Source of the DNA: Chitinophagaceae bacterium
GTDB lineage: Bacteria > Bacteroidota > Bacteroidia > Chitinophagales > Chitinophagaceae
Assembly: GCA_016787125.1 (NCBI GenBank)
Contig: JAEUVM010000063.1
Span: forward strand, 1 to 41,479
DNA: 41,479 nucleotides
Reading direction: 5' to 3'
In this document: one piece after another, positions 1 to 8,923 of the stretch
Numbering within the stretch: the stretch's first letter is position 1
Layout: the number at the start of each line of letters is the position of its first letter
Notes under the pieces: model-generated
Database searches by the model: none
The model's input: only the letters and a program-made list of their open reading frames with translations
Told to the model about the DNA's origin: nothing
Position numbers and translations under genes: made by a program

Positions 1-429
1 CTTGAAAGCGTAAAAGTGGAGGGTAACTCAGCGTTTAAAATAAATACGAGCAATCCCGTTTCCCTTGTGCTGGGAAGTATCGGTGCTACTTTCTTCCGCC
101 CATTTATCTGGGAAGTAAACACCCCGATTGCATTGTTTTCTGCTATTGAGTCGATGCTGTTTCTAATTCTTACGCTTATCTTCTTTGTCCGACGGGGTAT
201 CTCCACTTATTTTAATACAATATTTGGTGACCCCAAACTGCTGATGTGCTTTGTTTTTTCAATTGTATTTGCCATTGCAGTCGGAGCATCCACCACAAAC
301 TTCGGGGCCTTGTCAAGGTATAAAATACCCTGTATGCCTTTTTACTTTGTGATGTTGCTGCTTGTTTATAAGAAAGCAGGAATTGAGTACCCCATCTGGT
401 TTCAACGACTTTTAAACAGGATAGGATAG
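1..429 (+). CDS. C-terminal part of a polytopic membrane protein of the glycan locus (5' end outside window)
   Basis: The frame is open from the first base to the stop at 429, so the gene is probably cut by the window edge; the GTG at 16 need not be its start. The visible 140 or so residues contain at least three hydrophobic stretches (VSLVLGSIGATFF; ALFSAIESMLFLILTLIFF; LLMCFVFSIVFAIAVGA) and a last segment FYFVMLLLVYK before a short basic tail. The phrase FRPFIWEV followed by a hydrophobic helix recalls membrane proteins found in Bacteroidota polysaccharide clusters, but I cannot assign a reaction. It ends 7 nt before the amidotransferase gene and so is probably co-transcribed with it. A polymerase or flippase-like role is a guess from context only. 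Confidence 0.6.
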   Translation, partial: LESVKVEGNSAFKINTSNPVSLVLGSIGATFFRPFIWEVNTPIALFSAIESMLFLILTLIFFVRRGISTYFNTIFGDPKLLMCFVFSIVFAIAVGASTTNFGALSRYKIPCMPFYFVMLLLVYKKAGIEYPIWFQRLLNRIG

Positions 430-436
430 ATATAAT

Positions 437-2278
437 ATGTGTGGCATAGCCGGATCAATAAATCATAAGTTAGACATTCCCCTGCTTACACGGGTAATGT
501 ATCATCGCGGGCCGGATGAACAAACCACGTTTGAAGAAGCAAGCCTGCAGTTGCATCATCACCGGCTGGCCATTCTTGATATAAATGGTGGCCGGCAGCC
601 AATGCACTATGGTCCGTACACCATCATCTTCAACGGCGAGATCTATAACCATCTTGATGTACGCCGCAGGTATTCACTTGTATGCAAAACAAGTTCTGAT
701 ACAGAAACGATCCTTTTGGCTTATGAGAAGGCAGGGGCAGCCTGTTTGAATGAATTCGATGGCATGTTTGCCCTTGCTATTTACGACAGGTTAAAGAACG
801 AGTTGTTTGTTGCCCGCGACAGGGCAGGTAAAAAGCCATTTTATTATTACTGCAAGGATGATAAGTTTGTATTTGCCAGCGAACTGAATGCGTTATCAAG
901 CCAGTTGACGCTTTCTGTCAACCACCGGCATATACAGCAGTATATCCGTATGGGGTATTTCTATAAATCATCCACACCTTACCAGGATGTATTTGAACTG
1001 CCCGCCGGAAGCTATGCCACCATATCACTTGCCAAACCAGCAGTAAGCCCGGAAAAATGGTGGAACATTCATGAATATTACCGGCAGCCTTCGGGTGATG
1101 ATTTTCAAACCGCTTTCACAAGAGTGGATGGCATGCTGCACGAAGCGGTGAAGAACCGGGTGGAGTCATCTGACCTGGAAGTGGGTTCTTTCCTCAGCGG
1201 TGGTATTGACAGTGGTATTGTAACCGCCGTAGCAAAGGAGTACAACTCAACCTTAAAAACATTTACCGTTTCCTTTGATGGGGAGTATGATGAGGCGCCA
1301 TTGGCCAAACTGGTGGCCGACAGGTATCAAACCGCCCATCACGAAATAAAAATCTCTTTTGATCATCTTTCTGATGATATAGAAAAGATATTGAGTAATT
1401 ACGGCGAACCTTTCTTTGACAGCTCCGCAATTCCCAGTTATTATGTAAGCCAGGCTGCAAGGAAACACCTCACCGTAATTCTGAATGGTGATGGTGGTGA
1501 TGAAATATTTGCCGGCTACCGCCGCTATGTGCCTTTTGCCAAATATGATTTCTTCCGCTCCGGTGCATTCACCAGGGGAATGGCGGCTGCTTTATTCAAA
1601 GTACTGCCTGCATCCAACAACAAGAAGAGCAAGTATAATTTTCTCTACCGGCTGGTTGACCTGGCCCGAAAGAACAGGCTCAACACTTATCTGTCTTCAA
1701 CAATAGACAGTTTTGAAGGCTTTGAAAAATACCTGGTGCATGATGATGGATACCTCTCTTCTGTACTGGCCGATTTTGATGCCATGAACCAGTCCGGACT
1801 TACCGGTCTGCAGAAGATCATGAACCTCGACTTTGATAATATACTTGCAGGTGATCTGCTGGTGAAAATGGACATAGCCACGATGGCCCATTCGCTGGAA
1901 GGCCGCAGCCCGCTGTTGTGTAAAGCATTGCTGGAGTATGTGCCGGGTATGGCAGATGGATTCAAAATAAAAGGAACACAAACTAAATACCTCTTGCGAA
2001 AACTGGCAGAGAAATACCTGCCGGATGAATTGATCAATCAGCCCAAAAGAGGATTTGAGATCCCACTGAAGAAATGGATTGATAACGAACTGAAGGATAT
2101 GATCGCTGCATATATCCTGGCACCGGGGTCTTTCAGCAGCCAGTTTGTACAGCCGGGCTTTATAGAAAGTATATGGACCAGGAAATTGAAGACTGGTGAT
2201 GAGAAAAGAGCAAAGATGATCTGGACTTTATTTGCACTGGAGGTTTGGTATAAGAAATGTTATCTCAAGAATGGCTAA
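437..2278 (+). CDS. asnB: asparagine synthase (glutamine-hydrolysing), AsnB family
   Basis: The 613-residue length fits the AsnB family. It begins MCGIAGS, which puts the glutaminase nucleophile at Cys2 after Met removal and fixes the start. The N-terminal class II glutamine amidotransferase domain (about 1-200) contains FNGEIYN and the SSDTE region. The synthetase domain carries the PP-loop SGGIDS near residues 253-258, which binds ATP and forms the beta-aspartyl-AMP intermediate. The family moves ammonia from glutamine to aspartate. Paralogues inside polysaccharide clusters often amidate uronic acids or other carboxylates, so the substrate here may be a sugar acid rather than aspartate. It overlaps the next glycosyltransferase gene by 8 nt, which supports one operon. 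Confidence 0.9.
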   Translation: MCGIAGSINHKLDIPLLTRVMYHRGPDEQTTFEEASLQLHHHRLAILDINGGRQPMHYGPYTIIFNGEIYNHLDVRRRYSLVCKTSSDTETILLAYEKAGAACLNEFDGMFALAIYDRLKNELFVARDRAGKKPFYYYCKDDKFVFASELNALSSQLTLSVNHRHIQQYIRMGYFYKSSTPYQDVFELPAGSYATISLAKPAVSPEKWWNIHEYYRQPSGDDFQTAFTRVDGMLHEAVKNRVESSDLEVGSFLSGGIDSGIVTAVAKEYNSTLKTFTVSFDGEYDEAPLAKLVADRYQTAHHEIKISFDHLSDDIEKILSNYGEPFFDSSAIPSYYVSQAARKHLTVILNGDGGDEIFAGYRRYVPFAKYDFFRSGAFTRGMAAALFKVLPASNNKKSKYNFLYRLVDLARKNRLNTYLSSTIDSFEGFEKYLVHDDGYLSSVLADFDAMNQSGLTGLQKIMNLDFDNILAGDLLVKMDIATMAHSLEGRSPLLCKALLEYVPGMADGFKIKGTQTKYLLRKLAEKYLPDELINQPKRGFEIPLKKWIDNELKDMIAAYILAPGSFSSQFVQPGFIESIWTRKLKTGDEKRAKMIWTLFALEVWYKKCYLKNG

Positions 2279-3428
2279 GATAATACGGATCACCACTGCA
2301 CCTATATCACTGAAAGTACTGCTGAGCGGGCAAATGCGCTATATGCAGGACAATGGGTTTGAAGTGGTAATGGTGAGCAGCGATGGCAGCGAACTGGAAA
2401 CGGTGAAGATGAATGAAGGCTGTCGCCACCACATCATACCGATGACGAGGCGGATGACACCCTTTGGTGATCTTCGATGCCTTTGGCTCCTGTATCGCTT
2501 TTTCAGGAAGGAGAAACCGGACATCGTTCATTCGCATACACCCAAGGCCGGACTGCTGGCCATGCTTGCCGCAAAAATGGCCGGCGTTAAATTGCGGGTG
2601 CATACCATAGCTGGTCTCCGCTACGTTACAACAAAAGGATTTGGCCGCCGTGTATTGATATTTATGGAAAAACTTACCGGCAAGGCAGCCACACATGTAT
2701 GGCCCAACAGCTATTCACTGAAGCAGTTCATCATTGATAATAAACTGGTAAAGACAGCCAAACTGGAAGTGATTGGTAAAGGTTCAAGTAATGGGGTAAA
2801 GCTTTCCCGCTATTCTGCATCGGCAATTGATGCCGGTAAACTTGAGGCTACAAAAAAGCACATAGACTACAATGCTTCGCTGATTTATTTTTTATCAGTC
2901 GGCAGGATCGTTCACGACAAAGGAATGGATGAGTTGTTAAATGCATTTGTCCGCCTGTATGAAGAGGATAAAAGTGTACGGCTGTTGCTTGTTGGCGCTT
3001 TTGAGGATGAGGTAGACCCGGTAAGCGACCGGGCCCGTGAATTGATCAATACACATCCTGGTGTTATTATGGCAGGATGGAGTGATGCTGTAGAGTATTA
3101 TATGCATCTGGCTTTTGCACTGGTGCATCCTTCACACCGGGAAGGTTTTCCCAACGTACTGTTGCAGGCAGGCGCCATGCTTTGCCCCATCATCTGTTCA
3201 CGCATAGAAGGTAATATTGATATTGTTGAACATACCAAAACAGGTCTCCTCTTTGAAGTAAAAAATGAAGATGAACTGTATCGCCAGATGCAATTTTCAC
3301 TGGATCATCCCACACAAATAAAAGAACAGGCTGCCCTGCTCCGTAAGCAAATAGAGGAGCAATTTGATCAGCCGATTGTGCATGCATTTTTGAAAAAGCG
3401 GTACCTCGAACTGCTTGCAGCACAATAA
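2271..3428 (+). CDS. glycosyltransferase family 4 (GT-B fold)
   Basis: I start at ATG 2271 (MAKIIRITTAPISL), not at an upstream TTG, because the hydrophobic first beta strand of a GT-B fold begins there and ATGGCTAA overlaps the asnB stop by 8 nt. The protein is 385 residues. The N-terminal acceptor domain contains DIVHSHTPKAGLLAMLAA, typical of capsule and LPS glycosyltransferases of the WcaA/RfaG type. The C-terminal donor domain shows VGRIVHDKGMDELL and the HPSHREGFPN signature, where EGFPN marks the nucleotide-sugar site of GT4 retaining enzymes. It should add one sugar to a lipid-linked glycan at the cytoplasmic face of the inner membrane. Donor and acceptor cannot be read from sequence. 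Confidence 0.88.
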   Translation: MAKIIRITTAPISLKVLLSGQMRYMQDNGFEVVMVSSDGSELETVKMNEGCRHHIIPMTRRMTPFGDLRCLWLLYRFFRKEKPDIVHSHTPKAGLLAMLAAKMAGVKLRVHTIAGLRYVTTKGFGRRVLIFMEKLTGKAATHVWPNSYSLKQFIIDNKLVKTAKLEVIGKGSSNGVKLSRYSASAIDAGKLEATKKHIDYNASLIYFLSVGRIVHDKGMDELLNAFVRLYEEDKSVRLLLVGAFEDEVDPVSDRARELINTHPGVIMAGWSDAVEYYMHLAFALVHPSHREGFPNVLLQAGAMLCPIICSRIEGNIDIVEHTKTGLLFEVKNEDELYRQMQFSLDHPTQIKEQAALLRKQIEEQFDQPIVHAFLKKRYLELLAAQ

Positions 3429-3558
3429 TTTCCCGCCCCCAATCGGAAATCTACGATTCCCCCCGGAGTACTAGTACCCTTTTCCCCTTTTTTCTCTTGT
3501 CCTTATTTTGGAAAGGAGGAATGAGTTTTTATTTTAGCTCATCCAAAATCCAAGATCA

Positions 3559-4218
3559 ATGAAATCCACATTGAAAAAACCAGTGGCCATTGTTGGCTAT
3601 TCAGGCCATGCCTTCGTCATCATCGACATTCTTTTAAGTGCAGGCCGCCTCGTTACCGCTTATTGCGATCAGGAAGAAAAAGAATTCAATCCTTATCATT
3701 TAGATTATCTCGGAAAAGAAAATGAAGTGATACATAAACTGAAGCAGTTCGATTTTTTTGCCTGCGTGGGTCATAATGGTATCCGGGAAAAAATTCATAA
3801 TAACCTGAGCCAGTATCTCGGTAATCCAATCAATGCCATACATCCCAGTGCTGTGATCTCTTCATCCGTAAAGATGAGTGATGGCATCATGATAGCCGCC
3901 AATGCCACCCTCAACCCGCTGGTGGAAATAGGCCGCGGGGTGATTTGCAACACTTCTACCAGTATTGACCACGAATGTATCATCGGTGATTTTACCCATA
4001 TAGCGCCGGGAGCGGTTTTATGTGGTAATGTAAAAGTGGGCCGCAATACATTTATTGGTGCCAATTCTGTGATCAGGCAAGGTATTATAATCGGCGATAA
4101 TGTTACCATTGGTGCCGGCACGGTAGTGGTAAAAGATATTCCTGACGGCGCAACGGTAGTGGGCAACCCGGCTAAGAACCTGGTAAAAAGACCTGCCCGC
4201 AAGCTCGTGGCAGCGTAA
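3559..4218 (+). CDS. sugar O/N-acetyltransferase, PglD/NeuD family
   Basis: The protein has 219 residues, the usual length. Residues 5-85 form the Rossmann-like PglD N-terminal domain (VAIVGYSGHAFVIIDIL, then DFFACVGHNGIREKI). The remainder is a left-handed beta helix built of hexapeptide repeats (for example VKVGRNTFIGANSVI and GIIIGDNVTIGAGTVV) ending in the usual VVGNPAKNLVKR cap. The family acetylates 4-amino sugars (PglD, bacillosamine) or sialic acids (NeuD) with acetyl-CoA. With an epimerase/dehydratase and a LegC-type aminotransferase in the same locus, acetylation of a UDP-4-amino sugar is the best inference. It is set off from the upstream gene by 130 nt and followed by a terminator, so it may form its own transcript. 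Confidence 0.85.
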   Translation: MKSTLKKPVAIVGYSGHAFVIIDILLSAGRLVTAYCDQEEKEFNPYHLDYLGKENEVIHKLKQFDFFACVGHNGIREKIHNNLSQYLGNPINAIHPSAVISSSVKMSDGIMIAANATLNPLVEIGRGVICNTSTSIDHECIIGDFTHIAPGAVLCGNVKVGRNTFIGANSVIRQGIIIGDNVTIGAGTVVVKDIPDGATVVGNPAKNLVKRPARKLVAA

Positions 4219-4249
4219 AAAGGCGACACTATTTAATTCATATTCAAAT

Positions 4250-4273
4250 CCCGGCAGAATTGCCGGGTTTTTT
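4250..4273 (+). terminator. rho-independent terminator after the acetyltransferase gene
   Basis: A perfect 7-bp stem CCCGGCA/TGCCGGG closes a GAAT loop and is followed directly by six T. It lies 32 nt after the acetyltransferase stop. A TTG that could extend the formyltransferase frame sits inside this hairpin, which argues against that longer start. Confidence 0.85.
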
Positions 4274-4330
4274 ATTGGTCTTACCCGCTAAAAAGGCTGT
4301 ACCGGCAACAGTTATACGATTAATTATCAA

Positions 4331-4338
4331 TACATTTG
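4331..4338 (+). promoter_or_regulatory. candidate Bacteroidota promoter (-7 TACATTTG) for the formyltransferase operon
   Basis: TACATTTG matches the Bacteroidota -7 consensus TAnnTTTG exactly. A TTA about 17 nt upstream is a poor -33 element. It lies between a terminator and the GTG at 4368, so transcription would start about 20-25 nt before that codon. This supports the shorter protein start. Confidence 0.5.
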
Positions 4339-4367
4339 CTCCCGAAAAGCCACTTAATAACCTGATA

Positions 4368-5051
4368 GTGAAACGTACTGACCCGAAGAAGCTTAAAGTT
4401 TTATTCCTCAGCAAACGGGAGAATGAATATGCGCACCGGTCAGCCGATTTCATCAGGCGGCACTTCTTTGAACCATTGGTTTTTGAAGGCGGACGGAATG
4501 AGAAACTGCCACAGGAAGTACTCGACTGGAAAGGCGACCTGATCATCTCCTTCATCTCTTCATGGATTTACCCTGCGACTTTGCTGAACAGTGCCAAAAT
4601 GGCCGCCGTTAATTTCCATCCGGGAAGTCCTGAGTACCCGGGAACCGGCTGTACTAATTTTGCCATATACAACGGAGAGAAGGAATACGGCGTTACCTGT
4701 CATCACATGAACGCTTCGGTTGATTCCGGCAGTATTATCTCAGTAAAGAGGTTTTCGATCAAAGAAGAAGATACCGTATTCAGTGTAACACAGTTTTGCT
4801 ACGAGCTGATAGAAGAAAGTTTTTATGAAATAATGGATTGTGTACTGAATGATAAACCTTTTCCTGTATCAGATGAGACGTGGAAGCGTAAGCCATATAC
4901 CCGTAAACAATTAGATGAGCTTTGTCATATACGGCCCGAAATGAGTGAAGAAGAAGTGGAGCGGCGTATCAGGGCCACCACGTACAAAACGCCCTGGGCC
5001 TTTACCAGGATCGGTAAACATATTTTTAAACTACAAGCAGAAAAGAAATAA
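4368..5051 (+). CDS. formyltransferase-fold enzyme (sugar N-formyltransferase likely)
   Basis: The frame is open upstream to 4260, but that extension begins inside a terminator hairpin and encodes no recognisable fold. I choose GTG 4368 (VKRTDPKKLKVLFLSK), giving 227 residues. The formyl_trans_N core contains AAVNFHPGSPEYPGTG and SVDSGSI, so the family catalytic triad is probably N82, H84 and D119. The family moves a formyl group from N10-formyl-tetrahydrofolate. It lacks the long C-terminal domain of methionyl-tRNA formyltransferase, and its place in a glycan cluster suggests an amino sugar made by the aminotransferase at 7679 as acceptor. Its stop shares one base with the next start. Weak point: the acceptor is inferred only from context. 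Confidence 0.8.
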   Translation: MKRTDPKKLKVLFLSKRENEYAHRSADFIRRHFFEPLVFEGGRNEKLPQEVLDWKGDLIISFISSWIYPATLLNSAKMAAVNFHPGSPEYPGTGCTNFAIYNGEKEYGVTCHHMNASVDSGSIISVKRFSIKEEDTVFSVTQFCYELIEESFYEIMDCVLNDKPFPVSDETWKRKPYTRKQLDELCHIRPEMSEEEVERRIRATTYKTPWAFTRIGKHIFKLQAEKK

Positions 5052-6562
5052 TGACAACAGATACTATTCAACTATCCAAAAGCCCGGTAACAGGCAAAGA
5101 GTATGAGATACCGGCCATAAAGGATGATAAAGCCGGCATTGATGCTTTTGTGGCATTGCATCCCGGCAAAAAAGTGGTGGTGGTGCAGGGTCTCGGGTTT
5201 GTAGGTTCAGTGATGGGATTGGTGGTAGCCAATGCACTGACAGAAGAGTATGCGGTCATTGGTATTGACCTGCCCACGCCTGCTTCCTACTGGAAAATCC
5301 GCTCTATCAATGAAGGCGTGTTCCCGGTCATTGCCAGTGATCCTAAAATTGAGATATACTACCAGAACGCACTGAAGAAGAATAACTACTATGCCACTTA
5401 CGACAGTCATGCTTACAGCAAAGCCGATGTGGTGGTGGTGGATATAAATCTCGACGTACAGAAAAGATCGGCAAAGAACAAAGACCTCGAAGGGTATAAT
5501 GTAGATCTCACACCTTTTAAGAAAGCAATAGAAGCCATTGGTGCTAATTGCAAAGAAGACGTGCTGGTACTGGTGGAAACCACGGTGCCACCGGGCACTG
5601 CTCAAAAGATAGTGCGGCCGATAATGGAAGAAATGCTGGAAAAAAGAGGTCTTGCAACCGATAAACTGAAAGTGGGTCACTCCTACGAAAGGGTTATGCC
5701 GGGACCGAAGTACATCGACTCTATTCAAAACTTTTACCGGGTATTTGCTGGTACAGATGAAAAAAGCGCCGATGCGGTGGAAGAATTCCTGCGTACTGTA
5801 ATTAAAACAGACGAGTACCCGCTGACAAGACTGGGTAATACCAATGCCACTGAAATGGCCAAGGTGCTCGAAAATTCATTCCGTGCCATGAACATCGCCT
5901 TCATGGTGGAATGGAGCCGCTTTGCTGAAGAAGCAGGTGTGGATATATATGAAGTGGTGAATGCGATCCGTATGCGGCCCACACATAAGAACATTATGCT
6001 GCCCGGTTTGGGAGTAGGAGGCTATTGCCTGACAAAAGATCCCTTGTTGGCAAGCTGGGCAAGGATGAATTTATTTGGCAGTGAAGAAAAGCTTGGTCAG
6101 AGTGAGAAAGGTGTGCACATCAATGATAAGATGCCGGTATATGCATTTGAATATCTGCAATCACAATACAACGGACCGCTGGAAGGAAAGAAAGTGCTCC
6201 TGCTCGGAGTAAGCTACCTGAATGATGTGGGCGATACCCGCTATACACCGGTGGAAGGTTTTTATGATCAGCTGCTGGAGGAAGGTTGTGAAATCACGCT
6301 GCACGACCCGCATGTGAAGTACTGGGAAGAAAAAGATATTTGGGTAAATCAGGACATGGGTGAGTTGCTGAACAGTGATTATGATGTGGTGGTGATCACA
6401 ACAGGGCATAAGGATTACCGCAACAATGAAGACCTGCTGAATAAACTGGTAAGCAAGCCATCAGCATTTATGTATGATACCATTGGTGTGTGGAGCAAGG
6501 ATGAAATAAAGACATTGGGCGAAAAACATATCGTTAAAGTGCTCGGTAGAGGCGATCTGTAA
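5051..6562 (+). CDS. nucleotide-sugar dehydrogenase (UDP-glucose/GDP-mannose dehydrogenase family)
   Basis: The 503-residue protein starts at an ATG sharing its A with the previous stop. After a 40-residue leader comes the NAD-binding strand VVVVQGLGFVGSVMG (GxGxxG). The central helical domain contains the conserved E-N-S-F-R-A-M-N helix, and the catalytic cysteine lies in GVGGYCLTKDP at C326. The C-terminal UDP-binding domain follows (LLLGVSYLNDVGDTRYTP, VVVITTGHKDYR). The family oxidises the C6 hydroxyl of a nucleotide sugar to a carboxylate in two NAD-dependent steps, giving UDP-GlcA, UDP-ManNAcA or similar. Which sugar is used cannot be told. The product could be the uronic acid that the upstream AsnB-like enzyme amidates. 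Confidence 0.88.
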   Translation: MTTDTIQLSKSPVTGKEYEIPAIKDDKAGIDAFVALHPGKKVVVVQGLGFVGSVMGLVVANALTEEYAVIGIDLPTPASYWKIRSINEGVFPVIASDPKIEIYYQNALKKNNYYATYDSHAYSKADVVVVDINLDVQKRSAKNKDLEGYNVDLTPFKKAIEAIGANCKEDVLVLVETTVPPGTAQKIVRPIMEEMLEKRGLATDKLKVGHSYERVMPGPKYIDSIQNFYRVFAGTDEKSADAVEEFLRTVIKTDEYPLTRLGNTNATEMAKVLENSFRAMNIAFMVEWSRFAEEAGVDIYEVVNAIRMRPTHKNIMLPGLGVGGYCLTKDPLLASWARMNLFGSEEKLGQSEKGVHINDKMPVYAFEYLQSQYNGPLEGKKVLLLGVSYLNDVGDTRYTPVEGFYDQLLEEGCEITLHDPHVKYWEEKDIWVNQDMGELLNSDYDVVVITTGHKDYRNNEDLLNKLVSKPSAFMYDTIGVWSKDEIKTLGEKHIVKVLGRGDL

Positions 6563-6657
6563 GAGCCCCATAGGGGCGCCATTTCGGTAGCCCCGTAAGG
6601 GGCGATATTTTGGTAGCCCGGTAAGGGCGTCATTTTGGTAGCCCCATAGGGGCGTTA
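6563..6657. repeat. tandem array of four short palindromes (REP-like), period 25-26 nt
   Basis: Four GC-rich palindromes start at 6565 (GCCCC-ATA-GGGGC), 6590 (GCCCC-GTAA-GGGGC), 6616 (GCCC-GGTAA-GGGC) and 6641 (GCCCC-ATA-GGGGC). They are joined by a nearly constant linker of the type G-n-n-ATTTTGGTA. The array fills the gap between the dehydrogenase and epimerase genes and starts directly after the stop codon. Each unit could fold as a small hairpin. It resembles the intergenic REP-like palindromes scattered in many Bacteroidota genomes. No transposase is adjacent. Confidence 0.85.
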
Positions 6658-6690
6658 TGTTAATAGAAAAATAATTTTAGTATATCAAAT

Positions 6691-7686
6691 ATGAGCAAAA
6701 GCGTTTTATTATTAGGAGGCGCCGGTTTTATTGGTTTTAATATTACCAAGTACCTGGCCGAGAACCGCGACTACAAGCTGACCATTGCCGACAATTTTGC
6801 CCGTGGCAAACAAGATGATTATTTTACCGAACTGGTGAATAAGCATAACATCAAAGTGGTTGCCGGTGATTTTACCAACCCCGCAACCTTCAATGAACTG
6901 GATGAAGCCTACGACCAGGTGTATATGCTGGCTTCAGTGGTGGGAGTGGATAATGCCAACTCCATACCGCATGAAATTATCCGGATCAATACAGCATTAA
7001 TATTTAATACACTGGAATGGGTGCGTCGCAGCAAAGTGAGCAAGGTGTTGTTTACATCCACCAGCGAGTGTTATGCAGGCACCATCGAAGCATTTGGCTA
7101 TACCACACCTACTCCGGAAGAAGTGCCGCTGTGTATCCAGGATATCGGCCACCCGAGGTTTACCTATGCGGTAACGAAGATGCTCGGTGAATCAGGCTTT
7201 CTGAACTATGCCCGTGTGCTCGGTTTTGAAACAACCATCGTCCGCTATCATAATGTGTATGGTCCGCGGATGGGCTTCAAGCATGTGATACCACACCTGG
7301 TGGTACGCTATCGCAAAAATGAGAATCCCTTTAAAGTGTACGGGCATGATCAAACAAGGGCTTTCTGCTATATAGATGATGCCGTGATGGGTACGGTGCT
7401 GGCTATGGAGCAGCCTGGCACCAATGGTGAAACTTACCATATCGGCACACAGGATGAAATTTCCATTGGCGATCTTATCCATTATGCCGGAGAACTGATG
7501 GGTTATAAAGGTGAGTTTGAGAATGCACCCACCTATCCCGGTTCGGTAAGCCGCCGCTGCCCGGATATTACCAAAGCAAGAACCCAACTGGGCTATGAGC
7601 CCAAAGTGATGTGGAAGGAAGGGCTGAAGATCACTGTGGATTGGTACAACCAATATCTTGAATCAGGAAAACTGGTATATGAGTAA
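6691..7686 (+). CDS. NAD-dependent epimerase/dehydratase (extended SDR)
   Basis: The length of 331 residues suits the family. The N-terminus gives LLGGAGFIGFNI, the GxxGxxG NAD site, and the catalytic pair is Y159-xxx-K163 in FTYAVTK, preceded by the TSTSECYAG strand. The sugar-binding loop includes VYGPRMGFKHVIP. Family members interconvert or dehydrate UDP- or dTDP-hexoses (4-epimerase, 4,6-dehydratase, decarboxylase). Together with the aminotransferase that overlaps its 3' end it probably makes a 4-keto and then a 4-amino sugar. It follows the palindromic repeat array and overlaps the aminotransferase gene by 8 nt. Confidence 0.87.
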   Translation: MSKSVLLLGGAGFIGFNITKYLAENRDYKLTIADNFARGKQDDYFTELVNKHNIKVVAGDFTNPATFNELDEAYDQVYMLASVVGVDNANSIPHEIIRINTALIFNTLEWVRRSKVSKVLFTSTSECYAGTIEAFGYTTPTPEEVPLCIQDIGHPRFTYAVTKMLGESGFLNYARVLGFETTIVRYHNVYGPRMGFKHVIPHLVVRYRKNENPFKVYGHDQTRAFCYIDDAVMGTVLAMEQPGTNGETYHIGTQDEISIGDLIHYAGELMGYKGEFENAPTYPGSVSRRCPDITKARTQLGYEPKVMWKEGLKITVDWYNQYLESGKLVYE

Positions 7687-8827
7687 TGAAAAATTTATTC
7701 CGCTCAGCGTGCCGAATATCGCCGGTAATGAGTGGAAGTATGTAAAGGATTGCCTCGACACCGGCTGGATATCATCTGTTGGTTCTTATGTTACACAGTT
7801 TGAACAAATGGTAGCCGGTTTTGCCGGAGCTAAGTATGGAGTAGCGGCAGTAAACGGTACCGCCGCCCTGCACATCGCCCTGCTGCTGAGTGGCGTGAAG
7901 CAAAACGATTATGTGATATTGCCCAACCTGACCTTTGTGGCATCGGCTAACTCCATTAAGTACCTTGGCGCCGAACCACTGCTGATAGATGCCGACCCTG
8001 CACTGTGGCAGATGGACCTCGACCTGCTGGAAGAATTCCTGGAAAATGAAACAGATATAAAAGGATCAGAACTTATTTATATAAAAGATGGCCGCCGCAT
8101 CGGCGCCATTATGCCGGTGCATATACTGGGTAATATGTGCGATATGGACCGCTTCCTTTCAATTGTACAAAAATACCCACTGCCCATTGTGGAAGATGCC
8201 ACGGAGGCGCTGGGCACCACCTATAAGGGTAAAAGTGCGGGCACTTTCAGTCCGCTTGCTGCATTCAGTTTCAATGGCAACAAGATCATCTCCACCGGTG
8301 GTGGCGGTGTGATCGTTACCAATGATGAGGCGCTCGCCAAACACGCCAAACACCTCACCACCACTGCCAAGGCAAGTGCAGATGAGTACTACCATGATGA
8401 AGTGGGGTATAATTATCGCCTGGTAAATGTGCTGGCCGCTATCGGCGTGGGACAGATGGAGTTGCTGCCATCCTTTATTCAGCGGAAAAAAGAATGTGTT
8501 GACTTTTATAAAAAAGAACTGTCAGGTGTGGCAGACATCCGCTTTCAGCAGGAATTGCCGGAAGTAAAAACCAATGGCTGGCTCTTTACCATTCAAACGG
8601 ATAAGCAGCAGCAACTGCTCGATCACCTGAATGCAAACAAAATACTCAGCCGCCGCTTCTGGATGCCGATGAATAAACTGCCGATGTACAAAGACTGTGT
8701 ATATATTCAGCAAAAGGACAACTCTGATTATATTTACAACACCTGTCTCAGTATTCCCAGTTCCACCAGCATCACCAACGAAGAACTGGAAATAGTGGTC
8801 AGGGAAATAAAAGAAGCTATCGGTTAA
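7679..8827 (+). CDS. PLP-dependent sugar aminotransferase, DegT/DnrJ/EryC1/StrS family (LegC-like)
   Basis: I start at ATG 7679 (MSNEKFIPLSVPNIAG), which overlaps the epimerase stop, rather than at an upstream TTG; this gives 382 residues. VNGTAALHIALLLSGV forms the PLP phosphate-binding region, VEDATEALGT the ring-stacking aspartate segment, and K202 in FSFNGNKIISTGGGG is the Schiff-base lysine. The enzyme transfers an amino group, usually from glutamate, to a 4-keto or 3-keto nucleotide sugar. The sequence style (PLSVPNIAGNEWKYV, DTGWISSVG) is that of the LegC/perosamine-synthase branch. Its amino sugar is the likely substrate for the acetyl- or formyltransferase in this locus. Confidence 0.88.
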   Translation: MSNEKFIPLSVPNIAGNEWKYVKDCLDTGWISSVGSYVTQFEQMVAGFAGAKYGVAAVNGTAALHIALLLSGVKQNDYVILPNLTFVASANSIKYLGAEPLLIDADPALWQMDLDLLEEFLENETDIKGSELIYIKDGRRIGAIMPVHILGNMCDMDRFLSIVQKYPLPIVEDATEALGTTYKGKSAGTFSPLAAFSFNGNKIISTGGGGVIVTNDEALAKHAKHLTTTAKASADEYYHDEVGYNYRLVNVLAAIGVGQMELLPSFIQRKKECVDFYKKELSGVADIRFQQELPEVKTNGWLFTIQTDKQQQLLDHLNANKILSRRFWMPMNKLPMYKDCVYIQQKDNSDYIYNTCLSIPSSTSITNEELEIVVREIKEAIG

Positions 8828-8869
8828 TTTTTTTACCCGGCTGCAGTGCATATGGCATCGCCTGTTGCG

Positions 8870-8890
8870 CCTGCCTGCCGGCAAGGCAGG
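8870..8890. repeat. imperfect GC-rich palindrome
   Basis: CCTGCCTGCC is followed by GGCAAGGCAGG. The two arms are reverse complements except for one bulged base. It lies in the 96-nt gap between the aminotransferase and sugar-transferase genes, upstream of the chosen ATG at 8924. Palindromes of this CCTGCCTGCCGGCAGG type are common dispersed intergenic elements in related genomes; copy number here cannot be judged from one window. Confidence 0.5.
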
Positions 8891-8923
8891 TCGAACCTTT
8901 CATCATTCAGAACGCTGGTCAAC

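Noticed and set aside
4260..4367. N-terminal extension of the formyltransferase from TTG 4260
   Set aside because: The TTG is inside a terminator hairpin and upstream of the best promoter box; the extra 36 residues do not resemble the family.
6563..6657. CRISPR or riboswitch
   Set aside because: Four palindromic units with near-identical linkers lack unique spacers, and no ligand-riboswitch fold is recognised; a REP-like repeat explains it better.
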